Positions 8,031 through 15,221 of a DNA stretch of 64,000 nt are shown here, in pieces. The stretch covers positions 162,455-226,454 of the forward strand of contig JAHXHN010000006.1 of assembly GCA_025656675.1 (NCBI GenBank), read 5' to 3'. This DNA is from Candidatus Thiodiazotropha sp. (ex Codakia rugifera). GTDB lineage: Bacteria > Pseudomonadota > Gammaproteobacteria > Chromatiales > Chromatiaceae. A program made the position numbers and the translations under genes. Below the pieces are notes generated by a model. The model ran no database searches. It was not told the DNA's origin and saw only the letters and a program-made list of their open reading frames with translations. How positions within the stretch are numbered: position 1 is the stretch's first letter; each line of letters starts with the position of its first letter.

Positions 8031-8975
8031 TTTGTTTTCATCAGCTCTTACGCTTAAATATTCCAATATACTATCATTTACAATTTTTGGTTGGGCGATA
8101 ACCAGGTCATGTCCCGCATTTCTGATTAGCCTGGTTTTGATCTTAGGCGCAACTCGATTAAGACGCTCAATCACGTTTCCTGGAGAATAGATTTTTTCAT
8201 TCTCGCCTACCATGAAAAGAACAGGAACCTCAATATTATTTAGTTCTTCATCACTCAATACCGTCGGATTTACCATTCGTTTTCCTTTAAAGCTTCTTAC
8301 CGCTATAAACGTTTCATCTATATGTTCTTCAACCAATGAATGACCATTTTTTCTATACTTGAGGGTATCCTCGGCAAGCCAATAAACAAACTTTCTTGAA
8401 AAGTACTTAAATGGGAGTGCAACAAGAACAGCTCGGGCAACCCATCCCAGCGACAATTGTGCAACAGTACCAACTGGGGCTAACAAGACCAGTTTATTGA
8501 TTCTTTCTGGATATATAAGTGCATATTGGCTTGCTATCCATCCGCCATAGGACAAACTTACGATATTGATTCCTTCTTTAAGCCCGAGTTTGTCAAACAG
8601 CTCATCCAACCAACTGATGTAATCATTAGTGCTGGAGATACTTTTAACAGGAATGCTTCGACCATTATCATTGATATTGTCAATCGCAAAAACTTTATAT
8701 TGCTTTGATAATGATTCAATATTAGACATCCATTGCAACGAGTTCCCCCCAACTCCATGCATCAGCACAAGTGGTTCTCCAATATCCAGTCCACTTATCC
8801 TTACAAAAGTTTTTCCATATGCTGTATTCACCATTTTGGTAGTTGATGCAACAGGCCATCTTTTTGCTCTATCATCATAGAGTTTTAAGTACTCCTCTTT
8901 TGCTTTTTGTGTTTTAAAGGGGTGGCATGATGCGTCAATAACTTTATTCATTCTTAGAGCTTTTCCTTGGTTCAT
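8025..8975 (-). CDS. Alpha/beta hydrolase fold protein
   Basis: 316 aa, with an alternative ATG at 8951. Alpha/beta-hydrolase features are the oxyanion-hole strand PLVLMHGVGGNSLQW, the nucleophile elbow VSLSYGGW, the acid region VLFMVGENEKIYSP and the histidine in IRNAGHDLV. The elbow reads S-x-S-x-G-G rather than the usual G-x-S-x-G, and the acid position looks like Glu, so the substrate class is uncertain. It is a single-gene cassette: its TAA stop lies in the attC box at 8024-8030, and another attC is 28 bp upstream of the start. Confidence 0.82.
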   Translation of the reverse strand: MNQGKALRMNKVIDASCHPFKTQKAKEEYLKLYDDRAKRWPVASTTKMVNTAYGKTFVRISGLDIGEPLVLMHGVGGNSLQWMSNIESLSKQYKVFAIDNINDNGRSIPVKSISSTNDYISWLDELFDKLGLKEGINIVSLSYGGWIASQYALIYPERINKLVLLAPVGTVAQLSLGWVARAVLVALPFKYFSRKFVYWLAEDTLKYRKNGHSLVEEHIDETFIAVRSFKGKRMVNPTVLSDEELNNIEVPVLFMVGENEKIYSPGNVIERLNRVAPKIKTRLIRNAGHDLVIAQPKIVNDSILEYLSVRADENKT

Positions 8976-9002
8976 TCCTAAACATTCCGTGAGTCCAGAG
9001 AA

Positions 9003-9077
9003 ACCTAACGCCTCGCATCAGCAGTCGTTTCACACGTGTAACGAGTGGAACGATCCGCCTGCATGCGCTTGTTATGT
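9003..9077 (-). repeat. attC site (well preserved)
   Basis: Minus strand ACATAAC ... GTTAGGT, 75 bp. L arms GCGCATGCAGGCGGATCG and CGACTGCTGATGCGAGGC pair with a few unpaired bases, the asymmetric stem expected of attC. The stop of the upstream GNAT gene lies in the first box. Confidence 0.88.
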
Positions 9078-9551
9078 GGTATTAACCATTGATCTCAAAA
9101 GTTTTACCATGACCACTCCATTTTCTACATCATTATATAACCCTCGGATCTCATCTAGTTTTCGAAATCCAAGATGTTCGTAAAATACGAGTGCCCCAGG
9201 ATTCCTTTTACGCACCTGAACAAAGATATTAAAAATGCCGCTAGTAATTGCAACTTTTTCTAGCCAAAGCACAATTTGCGTACCGATCTTCTTGCGTCGG
9301 AAACCTTCCTTTACTGCAAGTAGATCAAGGTTTGCCTGGTCTTTACGATAGGTCATTATCCCAAAGCCAACTAACTTTTTGTCGATTCGGGCAACTACAA
9401 CATTTTTTGAACTGTTCTTAATTAACTGCGTTAGCTTTCCCGATGTATAGTCCCAACCAAGACCATACTCTATCTCGTCTCTCGATATTCGGCTTATCTC
9501 AGCCACATCGGAGAGTCGTGCAAATTCTATATATGTTTTATCAGCTAGCAC
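9072..9551 (-). CDS. GNAT family N-acetyltransferase
   Basis: 159 aa. The GNAT core is visible: VVVARIDKKLVGFGIMTY (beta strands), ANLDLLAVKEGFRRKKIGTQ, where R-R-K-K-I-G-T fits the acetyl-CoA pyrophosphate loop, and NPGALVFYEHLGFRKL near the end, a common GNAT C-terminal motif. The substrate is unknown. It fills one cassette with attC sites on both sides, and its TAA stop falls in the ACATAAC box. Confidence 0.88.
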   Translation of the reverse strand: MLADKTYIEFARLSDVAEISRISRDEIEYGLGWDYTSGKLTQLIKNSSKNVVVARIDKKLVGFGIMTYRKDQANLDLLAVKEGFRRKKIGTQIVLWLEKVAITSGIFNIFVQVRKRNPGALVFYEHLGFRKLDEIRGLYNDVENGVVMVKLLRSMVNTT

Positions 9552-9556
9552 TGTAT

Positions 9557-9826
9557 CTATGCCACATAACGACCAGGCTCAGTGGGACGAGTGAAAGCGA
9601 GCATCCACTGGAGCCAATGGTTATGCATTTTGTTGAATACCTTATAAAACTTATTAACGCAGTCTTCACATATAACTGCATATTTACCCTCTAGTAACTG
9701 CGAAAACTCTGTATCTTTTCTACCACAAAATGAACAGAGTGTAGTCCATCAGTCGGACCTAGGGTCAACCTCATATTCGTCTCTAAGAAAATCATCGATG
9801 ATCTTCAGCGATTTGTTGGGCCGCAT
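9557..9826 (-). pseudogene. ClpX-type C4 zinc-finger small protein, split by in-frame TGA
   Basis: Reading from the ATG at 9826, which overlaps the upstream hydrolase stop as TAATG, 25 codons give an acidic leader (MRPNKSLKIIDDFLRDEYEV ...). A TGA follows at 9749-9751, then 63 more codons in the same frame. The second part holds CSFCGRKD...VICEDC, with spacing C-x2-C-x18-C-x2-C, identical to the ClpX N-terminal zinc finger. No ATG, GTG or TTG lies between the TGA and the first Cys. The frame then passes straight through the attC site and ends at TAG 9557-9559. It is most simply a nonsense-mutated gene; readthrough or a sequencing error is possible. Confidence 0.65.
9564..9626 (-). repeat. attC site
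   Basis: Minus strand GCATAAC ... GTTATGT, 63 bp. Inner arms TTGGCTCCAGTGGA and TCCCACTGAGCCTGG pair well. Unusually, the zinc-finger reading frame runs through it without stopping in the first box. Confidence 0.88.
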
Positions 9827-10842
9827 TATTTCCAGTCTTCGAGCATAGCCTGGATAATCTCTTCATATCGATAATACACAACTGAATGGCCCTCATCAGG
9901 ATAGATCGTCGGCTTATCGCAGGATGGGATACGCTTGCAGACGTATTCGGCTACTTGTGGGTGTACGCCGCCGTCCTCCTCACCATGAAAAACCAATACC
10001 TTTGGGGTCTGGATATCCTTGAGTTTAAAAGGCCAATCAATGCGCTCAATAGTGAAGTCACGTGTTACCCCTTTGGCACTTTGCCGAAATGCTTCGACCG
10101 ATGAGGCGGTAAATTCGTTGCGCATGAAAAACTGTATATCCTTCGCCGACATATCCGCACTTTCGGAATTCTCCATCAAACTAGCAGGGTCGCGGAAGAG
10201 CATGATACGCATTATCCTGAAGAGAGTTTGCATTAGCCACGGGCTATTATTCGCACTCCATATGAACAGTTTATTGACCCCGGAACCGCTGAAGGTGTTA
10301 CTGTTCAGAACGTTTTGGGGTAAATCGTCGCTCGCATATGGGGCCTCTCCAGCCACAATAGCGGCTACGGTGAGGCGTTGAGGGATTTTGTGTGCAACCG
10401 CCGCTGCATGTGGACCGCCGGAGCTCCAGCCTAGCACTGCAAAGCGGTCAATGCCTAATTGGTCTGCCAGTTCGCTTACGTCGTCAGGCCAGTTGAGATA
10501 TGTGCGATCCTCTTGAAAGTCAGACAACCCGTAGCCGGGACGATCAAGAGATATCATGCGAATTCCCAATTGCTGGTTGAGTTCTTCAAAAATAATCCCC
10601 TCGAGACGTGAGCCAGGTCCCCCATGGAAGTAGAACACAGGAAGACCTTCAGGGTCCCCAATGTCCAGGTAAGCCAGGGTGCGGCTGTCTGAAAGCATTA
10701 TCGTCTGTCCTGCCGAACTGAAGGCTAAGCCTTCCCCAGGAGAAGGTTCGTAGATGAACAGACCGATGACAGCAACCAAAATAATGACGAGTATCGCGAG
10801 GATGATTTTTGAAAAAAAACGGAGCACTCGCCTCATGAGCAT
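9826..10842 (-). CDS. Membrane-anchored alpha/beta hydrolase
   Basis: 338 aa. The N-terminus has arginines followed by one hydrophobic helix (about residues 10-31, IILAILVIILVAVIGLFIY), so the enzyme is probably anchored with its catalytic domain outside the cytoplasm. The hydrolase motifs are textbook: PVFYFHGGPGSRLEG (oxyanion hole), LGWSSGGPHA (nucleophile Ser), VFHGEEDGGVHP (acid) and PDEGHSVVY (His). The HGGPG motif is typical of proline-iminopeptidase-like hydrolases. AAGGGA precedes the start, and a second ATG at 10836 has better spacing. It shares its cassette with the interrupted zinc-finger ORF. Confidence 0.88.
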   Translation of the reverse strand: MLMRRVLRFFSKIILAILVIILVAVIGLFIYEPSPGEGLAFSSAGQTIMLSDSRTLAYLDIGDPEGLPVFYFHGGPGSRLEGIIFEELNQQLGIRMISLDRPGYGLSDFQEDRTYLNWPDDVSELADQLGIDRFAVLGWSSGGPHAAAVAHKIPQRLTVAAIVAGEAPYASDDLPQNVLNSNTFSGSGVNKLFIWSANNSPWLMQTLFRIMRIMLFRDPASLMENSESADMSAKDIQFFMRNEFTASSVEAFRQSAKGVTRDFTIERIDWPFKLKDIQTPKVLVFHGEEDGGVHPQVAEYVCKRIPSCDKPTIYPDEGHSVVYYRYEEIIQAMLEDWK

Positions 10843-10911
10843 GATTCCCTTTTCGTATTCTAATGGTTCATTTTGCGAATAGGGTACTGACCATTAGAGT
10901 TGTTCGATGCG

Positions 10912-10964
10912 GCCTAACGTCGCGCTCTGCGGAATATTTGTCAGACAGAAGCGCCTTGTTAGGT
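10912..10964 (-). repeat. attC site (short, well preserved)
   Basis: Minus strand ACCTAAC ... GTTAGGC, 53 bp, both boxes matching the consensus. Arms GGCGCTTCTG and CAGAGCGCGAC pair around a short centre. Confidence 0.9.
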
Positions 10965-10970
10965 ACTGCA

Positions 10971-11504
10971 CTAATAAACGCTCACTCGCTTAATTTTATA
11001 TACGAATTCTGGCTCGTTTACATAATTAATAGCAATATCCCACAACGGGTCTGTACGATCTGAAAGGTTCTTTTCCAGTGCTTTGATTTCTGGCGGTGCA
11101 TCATCTCTGAAATAGTTTCTGTTATTTCGATTCTTATCGTAGCTAACACCAGTTATCTTAAACTTTAATGGTTTCACGCGTTTTAACTTTTGCTGCGAAA
11201 TATCCTTATGCGCAGTCTCCCAAGTTATTGCCCTTACCATTAACAAGTAGTTGTGTTCATCGAACCTCCCATTAATGGTGTACTCTGATTTCGAAGGGTA
11301 CTTCGGCAATATTATTTTCTTGTATAGGCCGCCATTAACGAATTTAAAATGCAAATCATCTGATGTCATTTCGTATCGATCGGATTTTTCGATATCTATC
11401 CAGCAACCTTTAGACTTTTTAAGGTTTTGCCTTACAAAGAGAACTGCAAATGACTCTTCGGAAGCAGCATATTTCCGATATCTATTGAGTAGTTTCTTAT
11501 CCAT
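10971..11504 (-). CDS. Hypothetical cassette protein
   Basis: 177 aa, basic, no signal peptide or membrane segment. It looks like a soluble mixed alpha/beta protein with many aromatic and charged residues (KSKGCWIDIEKSDRYEM, YLLMVRAITWETAHKDI). I recognise no family. It lies between two clear attC sites, with its stop 6 bp from the attC box, so it is the only gene of its cassette. Confidence 0.75.
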   Translation of the reverse strand: MDKKLLNRYRKYAASEESFAVLFVRQNLKKSKGCWIDIEKSDRYEMTSDDLHFKFVNGGLYKKIILPKYPSKSEYTINGRFDEHNYLLMVRAITWETAHKDISQQKLKRVKPLKFKITGVSYDKNRNNRNYFRDDAPPEIKALEKNLSDRTDPLWDIAINYVNEPEFVYKIKRVSVY

Positions 11505-11532
11505 GTCGCTAATCTATTGTGCTTAACCGAGT

Positions 11533-11604
11533 ACCTAACGCCCGGGCTCACCCGAGCGGAAGGAGCACAGCGACTGGAACGTCGGGTGCAACCCATGGTT
11601 ATGC
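11533..11604 (-). repeat. attC site
   Basis: Minus strand GCATAAC ... GTTAGGT, 72 bp. Arms GGGTTGCACCCGACG and GAGCCCGGGC are GC-rich and partly self-complementary. It lies directly after the Sel1 gene stop. Confidence 0.85.
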
Positions 11605-11982
11605 TTACTCACGGTATTTATCTGTATATGACCTGATAGCAAGCTCGTGCAATTTCCAGCCGTCACCTCTATCTCCTGCAATTAAATAGTATTCTTCTGC
11701 CTTATCTAAGTCTTTTTGAACTCCTAAGCCATTCTCATATAATTCTCCTAGTCTTTTTGCTGCCGTTTCTGCACATACACCGGATGTACTTATATCAAGA
11801 GCATTTTGGTAAAAATGAGCAGCTTCTTCATATTTATTTTTTTCGTCTTTCCTAATTGCCTTTCCAATTTTTCTTGCAGCCCTAAATTCATCGAAATGTT
11901 TGGGCGCAATTCTGGTTACTTTTAATATCCATGCAATGGTCATTATCAGAAGGAACAATGGCAAAAAAACTATTTTCTTCAA
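11605..11982 (-). CDS. Sel1-like TPR protein with N-terminal membrane anchor
   Basis: 125 aa from a TTG at 11982. The frame is open to a GTG at 12021, but that start lies inside the upstream attC site. From the TTG it reads KKIVFLPLFLLIMTIAW, one membrane helix, then helical repeats: YEEAAHFYQNALDI and AAKRLGELYENGLGVQKDLD followed by KAEEYYLIAG, the classic Sel1 consensus. Sel1 proteins mediate protein-protein contacts. The start is uncertain because no strong ribosome binding site is seen. Confidence 0.72.
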   Translation of the reverse strand: MKKIVFLPLFLLIMTIAWILKVTRIAPKHFDEFRAARKIGKAIRKDEKNKYEEAAHFYQNALDISTSGVCAETAAKRLGELYENGLGVQKDLDKAEEYYLIAGDRGDGWKLHELAIRSYTDKYRE

Positions 11983-12003
11983 GGTGTCTATTTCTTTTTT
12001 GAA

Positions 12004-12048
12004 GCATAACGCCGCGTCCACCGGATTGTCCGGTGTAAAGTGTTATTA
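12004..12048 (-). repeat. attC site (very short)
   Basis: Minus strand TAATAAC ... GTTATGC, 45 bp. The core ACACCGGA/TCCGGTGG pairs around a two-base loop. It is among the shortest sites here. Confidence 0.75.
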
Positions 12049-12465
12049 TAACTCATTTTTAGGTTGGATATGATGCATCGCTTTTTCTATGCGTTGCATC
12101 ATTATTTCACTACATTGCTTGTTAACCTCAGGCATTTTTTTAATGTAAGCACTTCCAATTCGACTTTTGTAGAAATTAATTAAACCTTGCACCTCCTCCT
12201 CGGTATACGTTTTTTCGTAAATATCAATAGTTGGCTCAACTAATCCTTCCCATGACATTGCCTCTCGAAAATAAGTACGGAACTCAGGGGCATTCATAAT
12301 TGGATTGGATTTAAATTGCTCTTCATATGAAGACAACAATACTTCGTGATTTTGTTGGGCTTGTGTTACATCTAGTAACTCAAGAACCAGTTCTCTTTTA
12401 CCTCCACAGTAAGCAGACAGGGGGATGAGAAGTGCTGATAATAATAGTATTCCTCTAAATTTCAT
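12046..12465 (-). CDS. Secreted DUF2059-type protein
   Basis: 139 aa. AAGGAG six bases before the ATG gives a strong start. A clear signal peptide is present (MKFRGILLLSALLIPLSAY), so it is probably periplasmic. The mature part is helical and matches the DUF2059 pattern: a first helix KRELVLELLDVT, then YTEEEVQGLINFYKSRIGSA followed by YIKKMPEVNKQ. DUF2059 proteins are widespread periplasmic proteins of unknown function and recurrent cassette cargo. The stop TAA directly abuts the attC box. Confidence 0.8.
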   Translation of the reverse strand: MKFRGILLLSALLIPLSAYCGGKRELVLELLDVTQAQQNHEVLLSSYEEQFKSNPIMNAPEFRTYFREAMSWEGLVEPTIDIYEKTYTEEEVQGLINFYKSRIGSAYIKKMPEVNKQCSEIMMQRIEKAMHHIQPKNEL

Positions 12466-12480
12466 TTTGTACTCCTTGAG

Positions 12481-12569
12481 TTATAACGTTGTGCTAACCA
12501 GCGCGGAGCAGCTGTGCTGCGAAGCGTCTGAGTGAGCGATAGCGAACGGTGTTAAGCACCTGGTTAGGT
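12481..12569 (-). repeat. attC site
   Basis: Minus strand ACCTAAC ... GTTATAA, 89 bp. Inner boxes GGTGCTTAAC and GTTAGCAC pair inside the outer boxes, giving a two-tier stem. An extended core contains CGCTTCGCAGC. Confidence 0.88.
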
Positions 12570-12604
12570 CTCTATTGCCAGATACATTGCAACATACAAA
12601 ATAC

Positions 12605-13123
12605 TTAACGCTCCAAATGTAGTTCGTATTTTGGTAATCCATCTTCAGTCCCTGAATGCTTAAAATGGTGAAGTTCGAACAACTTTAGCATCGGCATATT
12701 TGATTTAAGAACATATCCTTGTAACACCTCAATACTATTTCCTTTCGCATGCTCAATGAGCAATTCTAACAATAATGTGCCTACTCCTTGATGCTGGTAT
12801 CTATCCGCTACGGTAATGGCTAGTTCTGCAATATGATGCTGTTCCTTTAATCTTATGTACCTTCCTAGCCCCATTCCTGATTGATCGTCTTCGCCCAATT
12901 TAGAAATAGTTATTAGTACATGATTTACATTGTCAATGTCTGTTAGATACTTTAACTGTGAAGGAGACAATTTGTTGATCGACGAAAAGAAACGCATGTA
13001 TTTTGATTGATCAGATAATTTCGAAAACTCATTTGCAATACATTTTTCATCGCATGAGTTAATTGTTTGAACAGTTACATCTGTACCATTCTTTAAACGA
13101 TTAGTGAACTTTGGTTCAAGCAC
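12605..13123 (-). CDS. GNAT family N-acetyltransferase
   Basis: 172 aa from the GTG at 13123, with AAAGGA 7-8 bases upstream. The N-terminal part (FSKLSDQSKYMRFFSSINKL) is like the Pat-type acetyltransferase modules that often acetylate proteins. The core carries HIAELAITVADRYQHQGVGT, an excellent acetyl-CoA loop (Q-x-x-G-x-G/T), and a late LKSNMPMLKLFELHHFK motif. The substrate is unknown. It is a single-gene cassette with its stop 36 bp before the attC site. Confidence 0.88.
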   Translation of the reverse strand: MLEPKFTNRLKNGTDVTVQTINSCDEKCIANEFSKLSDQSKYMRFFSSINKLSPSQLKYLTDIDNVNHVLITISKLGEDDQSGMGLGRYIRLKEQHHIAELAITVADRYQHQGVGTLLLELLIEHAKGNSIEVLQGYVLKSNMPMLKLFELHHFKHSGTEDGLPKYELHLER

Positions 13124-13140
13124 AGATTTATCCTTTCAGA

Positions 13141-13227
13141 GCCTAACATTTTACATATGCGGCGCCCGTAGCAAAGCGAAGGGCGTCCGAGTGAGCAATA
13201 GTGAACGACATTATGTGTTTGTTATAA
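13141..13227 (-). repeat. attC site
   Basis: Minus strand TTATAAC ... GTTAGGC, 87 bp. The arms carry ACACATAATG and CATATGTAAAATG, and the GC-rich core CGGACGCCC/GGGCGCCG is strongly paired. Confidence 0.85.
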
Positions 13228-13229
13228 CC

Positions 13230-13658
13230 TCACCTGACAAACCATTGATTTAACCGAAACCTTACAAGGTACAAAGCCATAAGTAATAAAAAAAAGTTCA
13301 CTAACGTCAGGAACTCAGGAATACTAATAAATACACCTACGCTTATCAAATTTGGGCCATCAAATACTAAACTTATACCCATAAAAATATAAATTAGACT
13401 AGAAAATGATTTATTACCTTTCCTAGACATATTCCAAACCATCCAAAGTATTAATATCGAAGCAATAATAACTATTAACATTTCAATACTATATACTCCG
13501 ATAGGCTCAATTCCGTAGGCACCAGCTAGATTTACTGCTATTACTGAAATCGCTTCTAATACAAACAAAAGCACTATCAAATAAACCAATTTTGGCGCTT
13601 CAGGAATTAGCACTTCTATTTCTAGATTTGACTTAGGTGGTTTATATATATCTGTCAT
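13230..13658 (-). CDS. Small polytopic membrane protein (hypothetical)
   Basis: 142 aa with about four hydrophobic segments (about residues 25-47, 58-75, 87-105 and 110-130). The N-terminus reads TDIYKPPKSNLEIE, a YxPPxSxLE motif found at the start of several families of small membrane proteins common in gammaproteobacteria. The function is unknown. It is the first gene-bearing cassette next to the integrase remnant, the position expected to be best expressed from an integron promoter. Confidence 0.78.
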   Translation of the reverse strand: MTDIYKPPKSNLEIEVLIPEAPKLVYLIVLLFVLEAISVIAVNLAGAYGIEPIGVYSIEMLIVIIASILILWMVWNMSRKGNKSFSSLIYIFMGISLVFDGPNLISVGVFISIPEFLTLVNFFLLLMALYLVRFRLNQWFVR

Positions 13659-13672
13659 ATCTTTAATTCAGG

Positions 13673-13743
13673 TTATAACAGGTGATTATATTGCCGGCTC
13701 TTATTATCGCGTTATGCCGCCGGCTCCAAATATTGTGTTATAC
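13673..13743 (-). repeat. attC-like or attI-region palindrome next to the integrase
   Basis: Minus strand GTATAAC ... GTTATAA, 71 bp, with arms AATATTTGGAGCCGGC and GCCGGCAATATAAT. A third box, GCATAAC, lies in the loop. No gene lies between it and the integrase remnant, so it may be an attC left by an emptied cassette, or it may include attI. Confidence 0.6.
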
Positions 13744-13801
13744 CGCCTAATGTTCTATCTTTGTTCTCAATCAAGTCTAATCGCATGGAGCGGCACGTCT
13801 C

Positions 13802-14755
13802 ATGGAAAAAGAGAACCTTCCACAGACCCAGGAATTGAGTATTTCTGGAATAAATACAGTGATGTACTGAAGCTCTTTCGCATTCCAGAGCGACGACGCC
13901 TTGGTATCGGCGACATATCGAGATATTCATTGACGACCATCCCAACACGCGACTCAAGGAACATTCCATCGCGTCTGTTGACGCCTGGCTGAGTCATCTC
14001 GGGAGAAATCCTCATGTTAATGAATGGCAGTTCAGGCAAAAAATCGACGCACTGAGACTCCTTTACTGTCACTACCTGAAATTGCCCTGGGTTAACCAGA
14101 TTGAGTGGGACCACTGGTTTTCCGGTGCCAAAGTCCTTGGGAGGGATCATCCTACCCTGGCTAGGTGCTACGAATTGATTGAGAAGACAGTGAACGATCC
14201 TAGAAACAGATTTGCCAAGAATTTCCCGGATATTTATCAGAAATACCTGATTTTCATGAGAATATCTGATTATTCTCCCAACACCGAGAAAAGCTGTCTC
14301 GCTTGGATTAACCATTTCCTTGTATTCCATTCCGAATAGCATCCCTGTGACTGCGGAGAAATTGAACTGGCTTCTTTTTAGAACATTTAGCAATGAACCG
14401 CAAGGTTTCTGGGGCAACGCAGAGACTTGCCCTCAATGCCCTAGTCTTTTTCTTCTCACGCATCCTCGAAAGGCCACTGAGACAGATAGGCCCCTACAAG
14501 CGCCCCAAAAAAACCAAGCGGTTGCCGACCATTCTCAGTCCCGATGAAATGCACAACTTGCTGATTAGGCTGGCGCCCACGAATAGGCTCATGATTCGCC
14601 TGATGTGCGATACCTGGATGCGGGTCATGGCGTGTGTCAGCTTGAGGCTTATGGATTTTGATTAACTTCAGATTACGGTACGCGCTGGCTAGGGCAAGAA
14701 GGACAGGCGTGTCCCACTGCCAATGCTTTTGAGTAACCAGGTTTTAACCCTATAG
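13802..14755 (+). pseudogene. intI: Integron integrase IntI (tyrosine recombinase), frameshifted and truncated
   Basis: Joined from several frames: a start MEKENLPQTQE, then FWNKYSDVLKLFRIPERRR, then after a frameshift near 13885 WYRRHIEIFIDD...NEWQFRQKIDALRLLYCHYLK, FPDIYQKYLIFMRISDYSPN (core-binding domain) and a TAG at 14337. A third segment reads HLAMNRKVSGATQRLALNAL followed by VFFFSRILERPL and KRLPTILSPDEMHNLL, with stops at 14663, 14690 and 14753. This is the layout of the long integron integrases with an extra N-terminal domain. The C-terminal catalytic part (H-R and Tyr) is missing, and the first catalytic-Arg region reads WMRVMACVSLR. The gene is inactive, and its strand is opposite to the cassettes, as expected. 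Confidence 0.88.
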
Positions 14756-15011
14756 TGGCTGATGGCCGAATTGAGCGCTTATGCTTGCAAAACCAAACAT
14801 GGCTGAATGCAGAGATACCTGTCAGATTATCGAGCAATTCATGAAATAGTCATTTTGAACCTACTTTTAGCCCGTATTATCCAATTTTGGTTGTATCCCT
14901 AGGTCGTACCGTACTTAATAACCGTCGTGACAGCTTGTCTGTTTTCCTTCTGATGACGTCCAGCCTGTCGACCCAGTGCATGAACCAGGTCCAAAAACAT
15001 TTAATACAGAC

Positions 15012-15039
15012 TTGACATAAATTATATTTGTTCTATATT
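15012..15039 (+). promoter_or_regulatory. Sigma-70-like promoter for the 42-aa ORF
   Basis: TTGACA (15012-15017), a 16-bp spacer, then TATATT (15034-15039), followed by an AT-rich leader to the ATG at 15073. It has a consensus -35 element in an otherwise gene-free 300-bp stretch. Confidence 0.6.
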
Positions 15040-15072
15040 AGTATTTAATTATATTACATATTGGTGAGCGTC

Positions 15073-15201
15073 ATGAATGACATGCTACAAATCAGTTGCA
15101 GTGAACTGCGTGAATTGGCTGATTCAAATCCAGATGAAATTGAAGTAATCGTGGAGATGATGATCGAGGCAGAGGCTGAACTCTGTACCGATATGAGCTG
15201 A
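15073..15201 (+). CDS. Small acidic protein, 42 aa (hypothetical)
   Basis: MNDMLQISCSELRELADSNP then DEIEVIVEMMIEAEAELCTD and MS. GGTGAG lies 5 bases before the ATG, a good promoter lies 34 bp upstream, and a bidirectional terminator follows 21 bp after the stop, so this looks like a complete small transcription unit. The product is strongly acidic and amphipathic helical, with two cysteines. No family is recognised. It is convergent with sat. Confidence 0.62.
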   Translation: MNDMLQISCSELRELADSNPDEIEVIVEMMIEAEAELCTDMS

Positions 15202-15221
15202 TTCAGACTGAAGTCCAGCAC

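Larger units (their letters stand above)
2308..14755 (-). mobile_element. Degenerate chromosomal integron: cassette array plus integrase pseudogene
   Basis: Single small genes, nearly all on the minus strand, alternate with imperfect palindromes of 45-90 bp. The palindrome outer ends fit attC R boxes (for example ACCTAAC ... GTTAGGC). The proximal end carries a broken integron-type tyrosine recombinase on the opposite strand, the standard intI/cassette arrangement. Cassettes are visibly AT-richer than the flanking core genes, and their contents (GNATs, hydrolases, orphan membrane proteins) are typical of cassettes. The leftmost sites (2308-2380, 2966-3024, 7954-8030) are the most degenerate. 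Boundaries are approximate. Confidence 0.85.

Noticed and set aside
4017-9751. Idea that TGA is read as Trp (TGA replaces expected Trp in the transposase and precedes Trp in the zinc-finger ORF)
   Set aside because: TGA is the normal stop of many intact genes here (thiolase, gspL-type overlaps, VOC gene), and the transposase also carries TAG and TAA stops, so this is decay, not recoding.
11983-12021. GTG start of the Sel1 cassette gene
   Set aside because: It lies inside the attC site, and the downstream TTG directly precedes the membrane anchor.
2308-13743. Spaced palindromes as a CRISPR array
   Set aside because: The repeats are divergent palindromes with gene-sized spacing, not short identical direct repeats.
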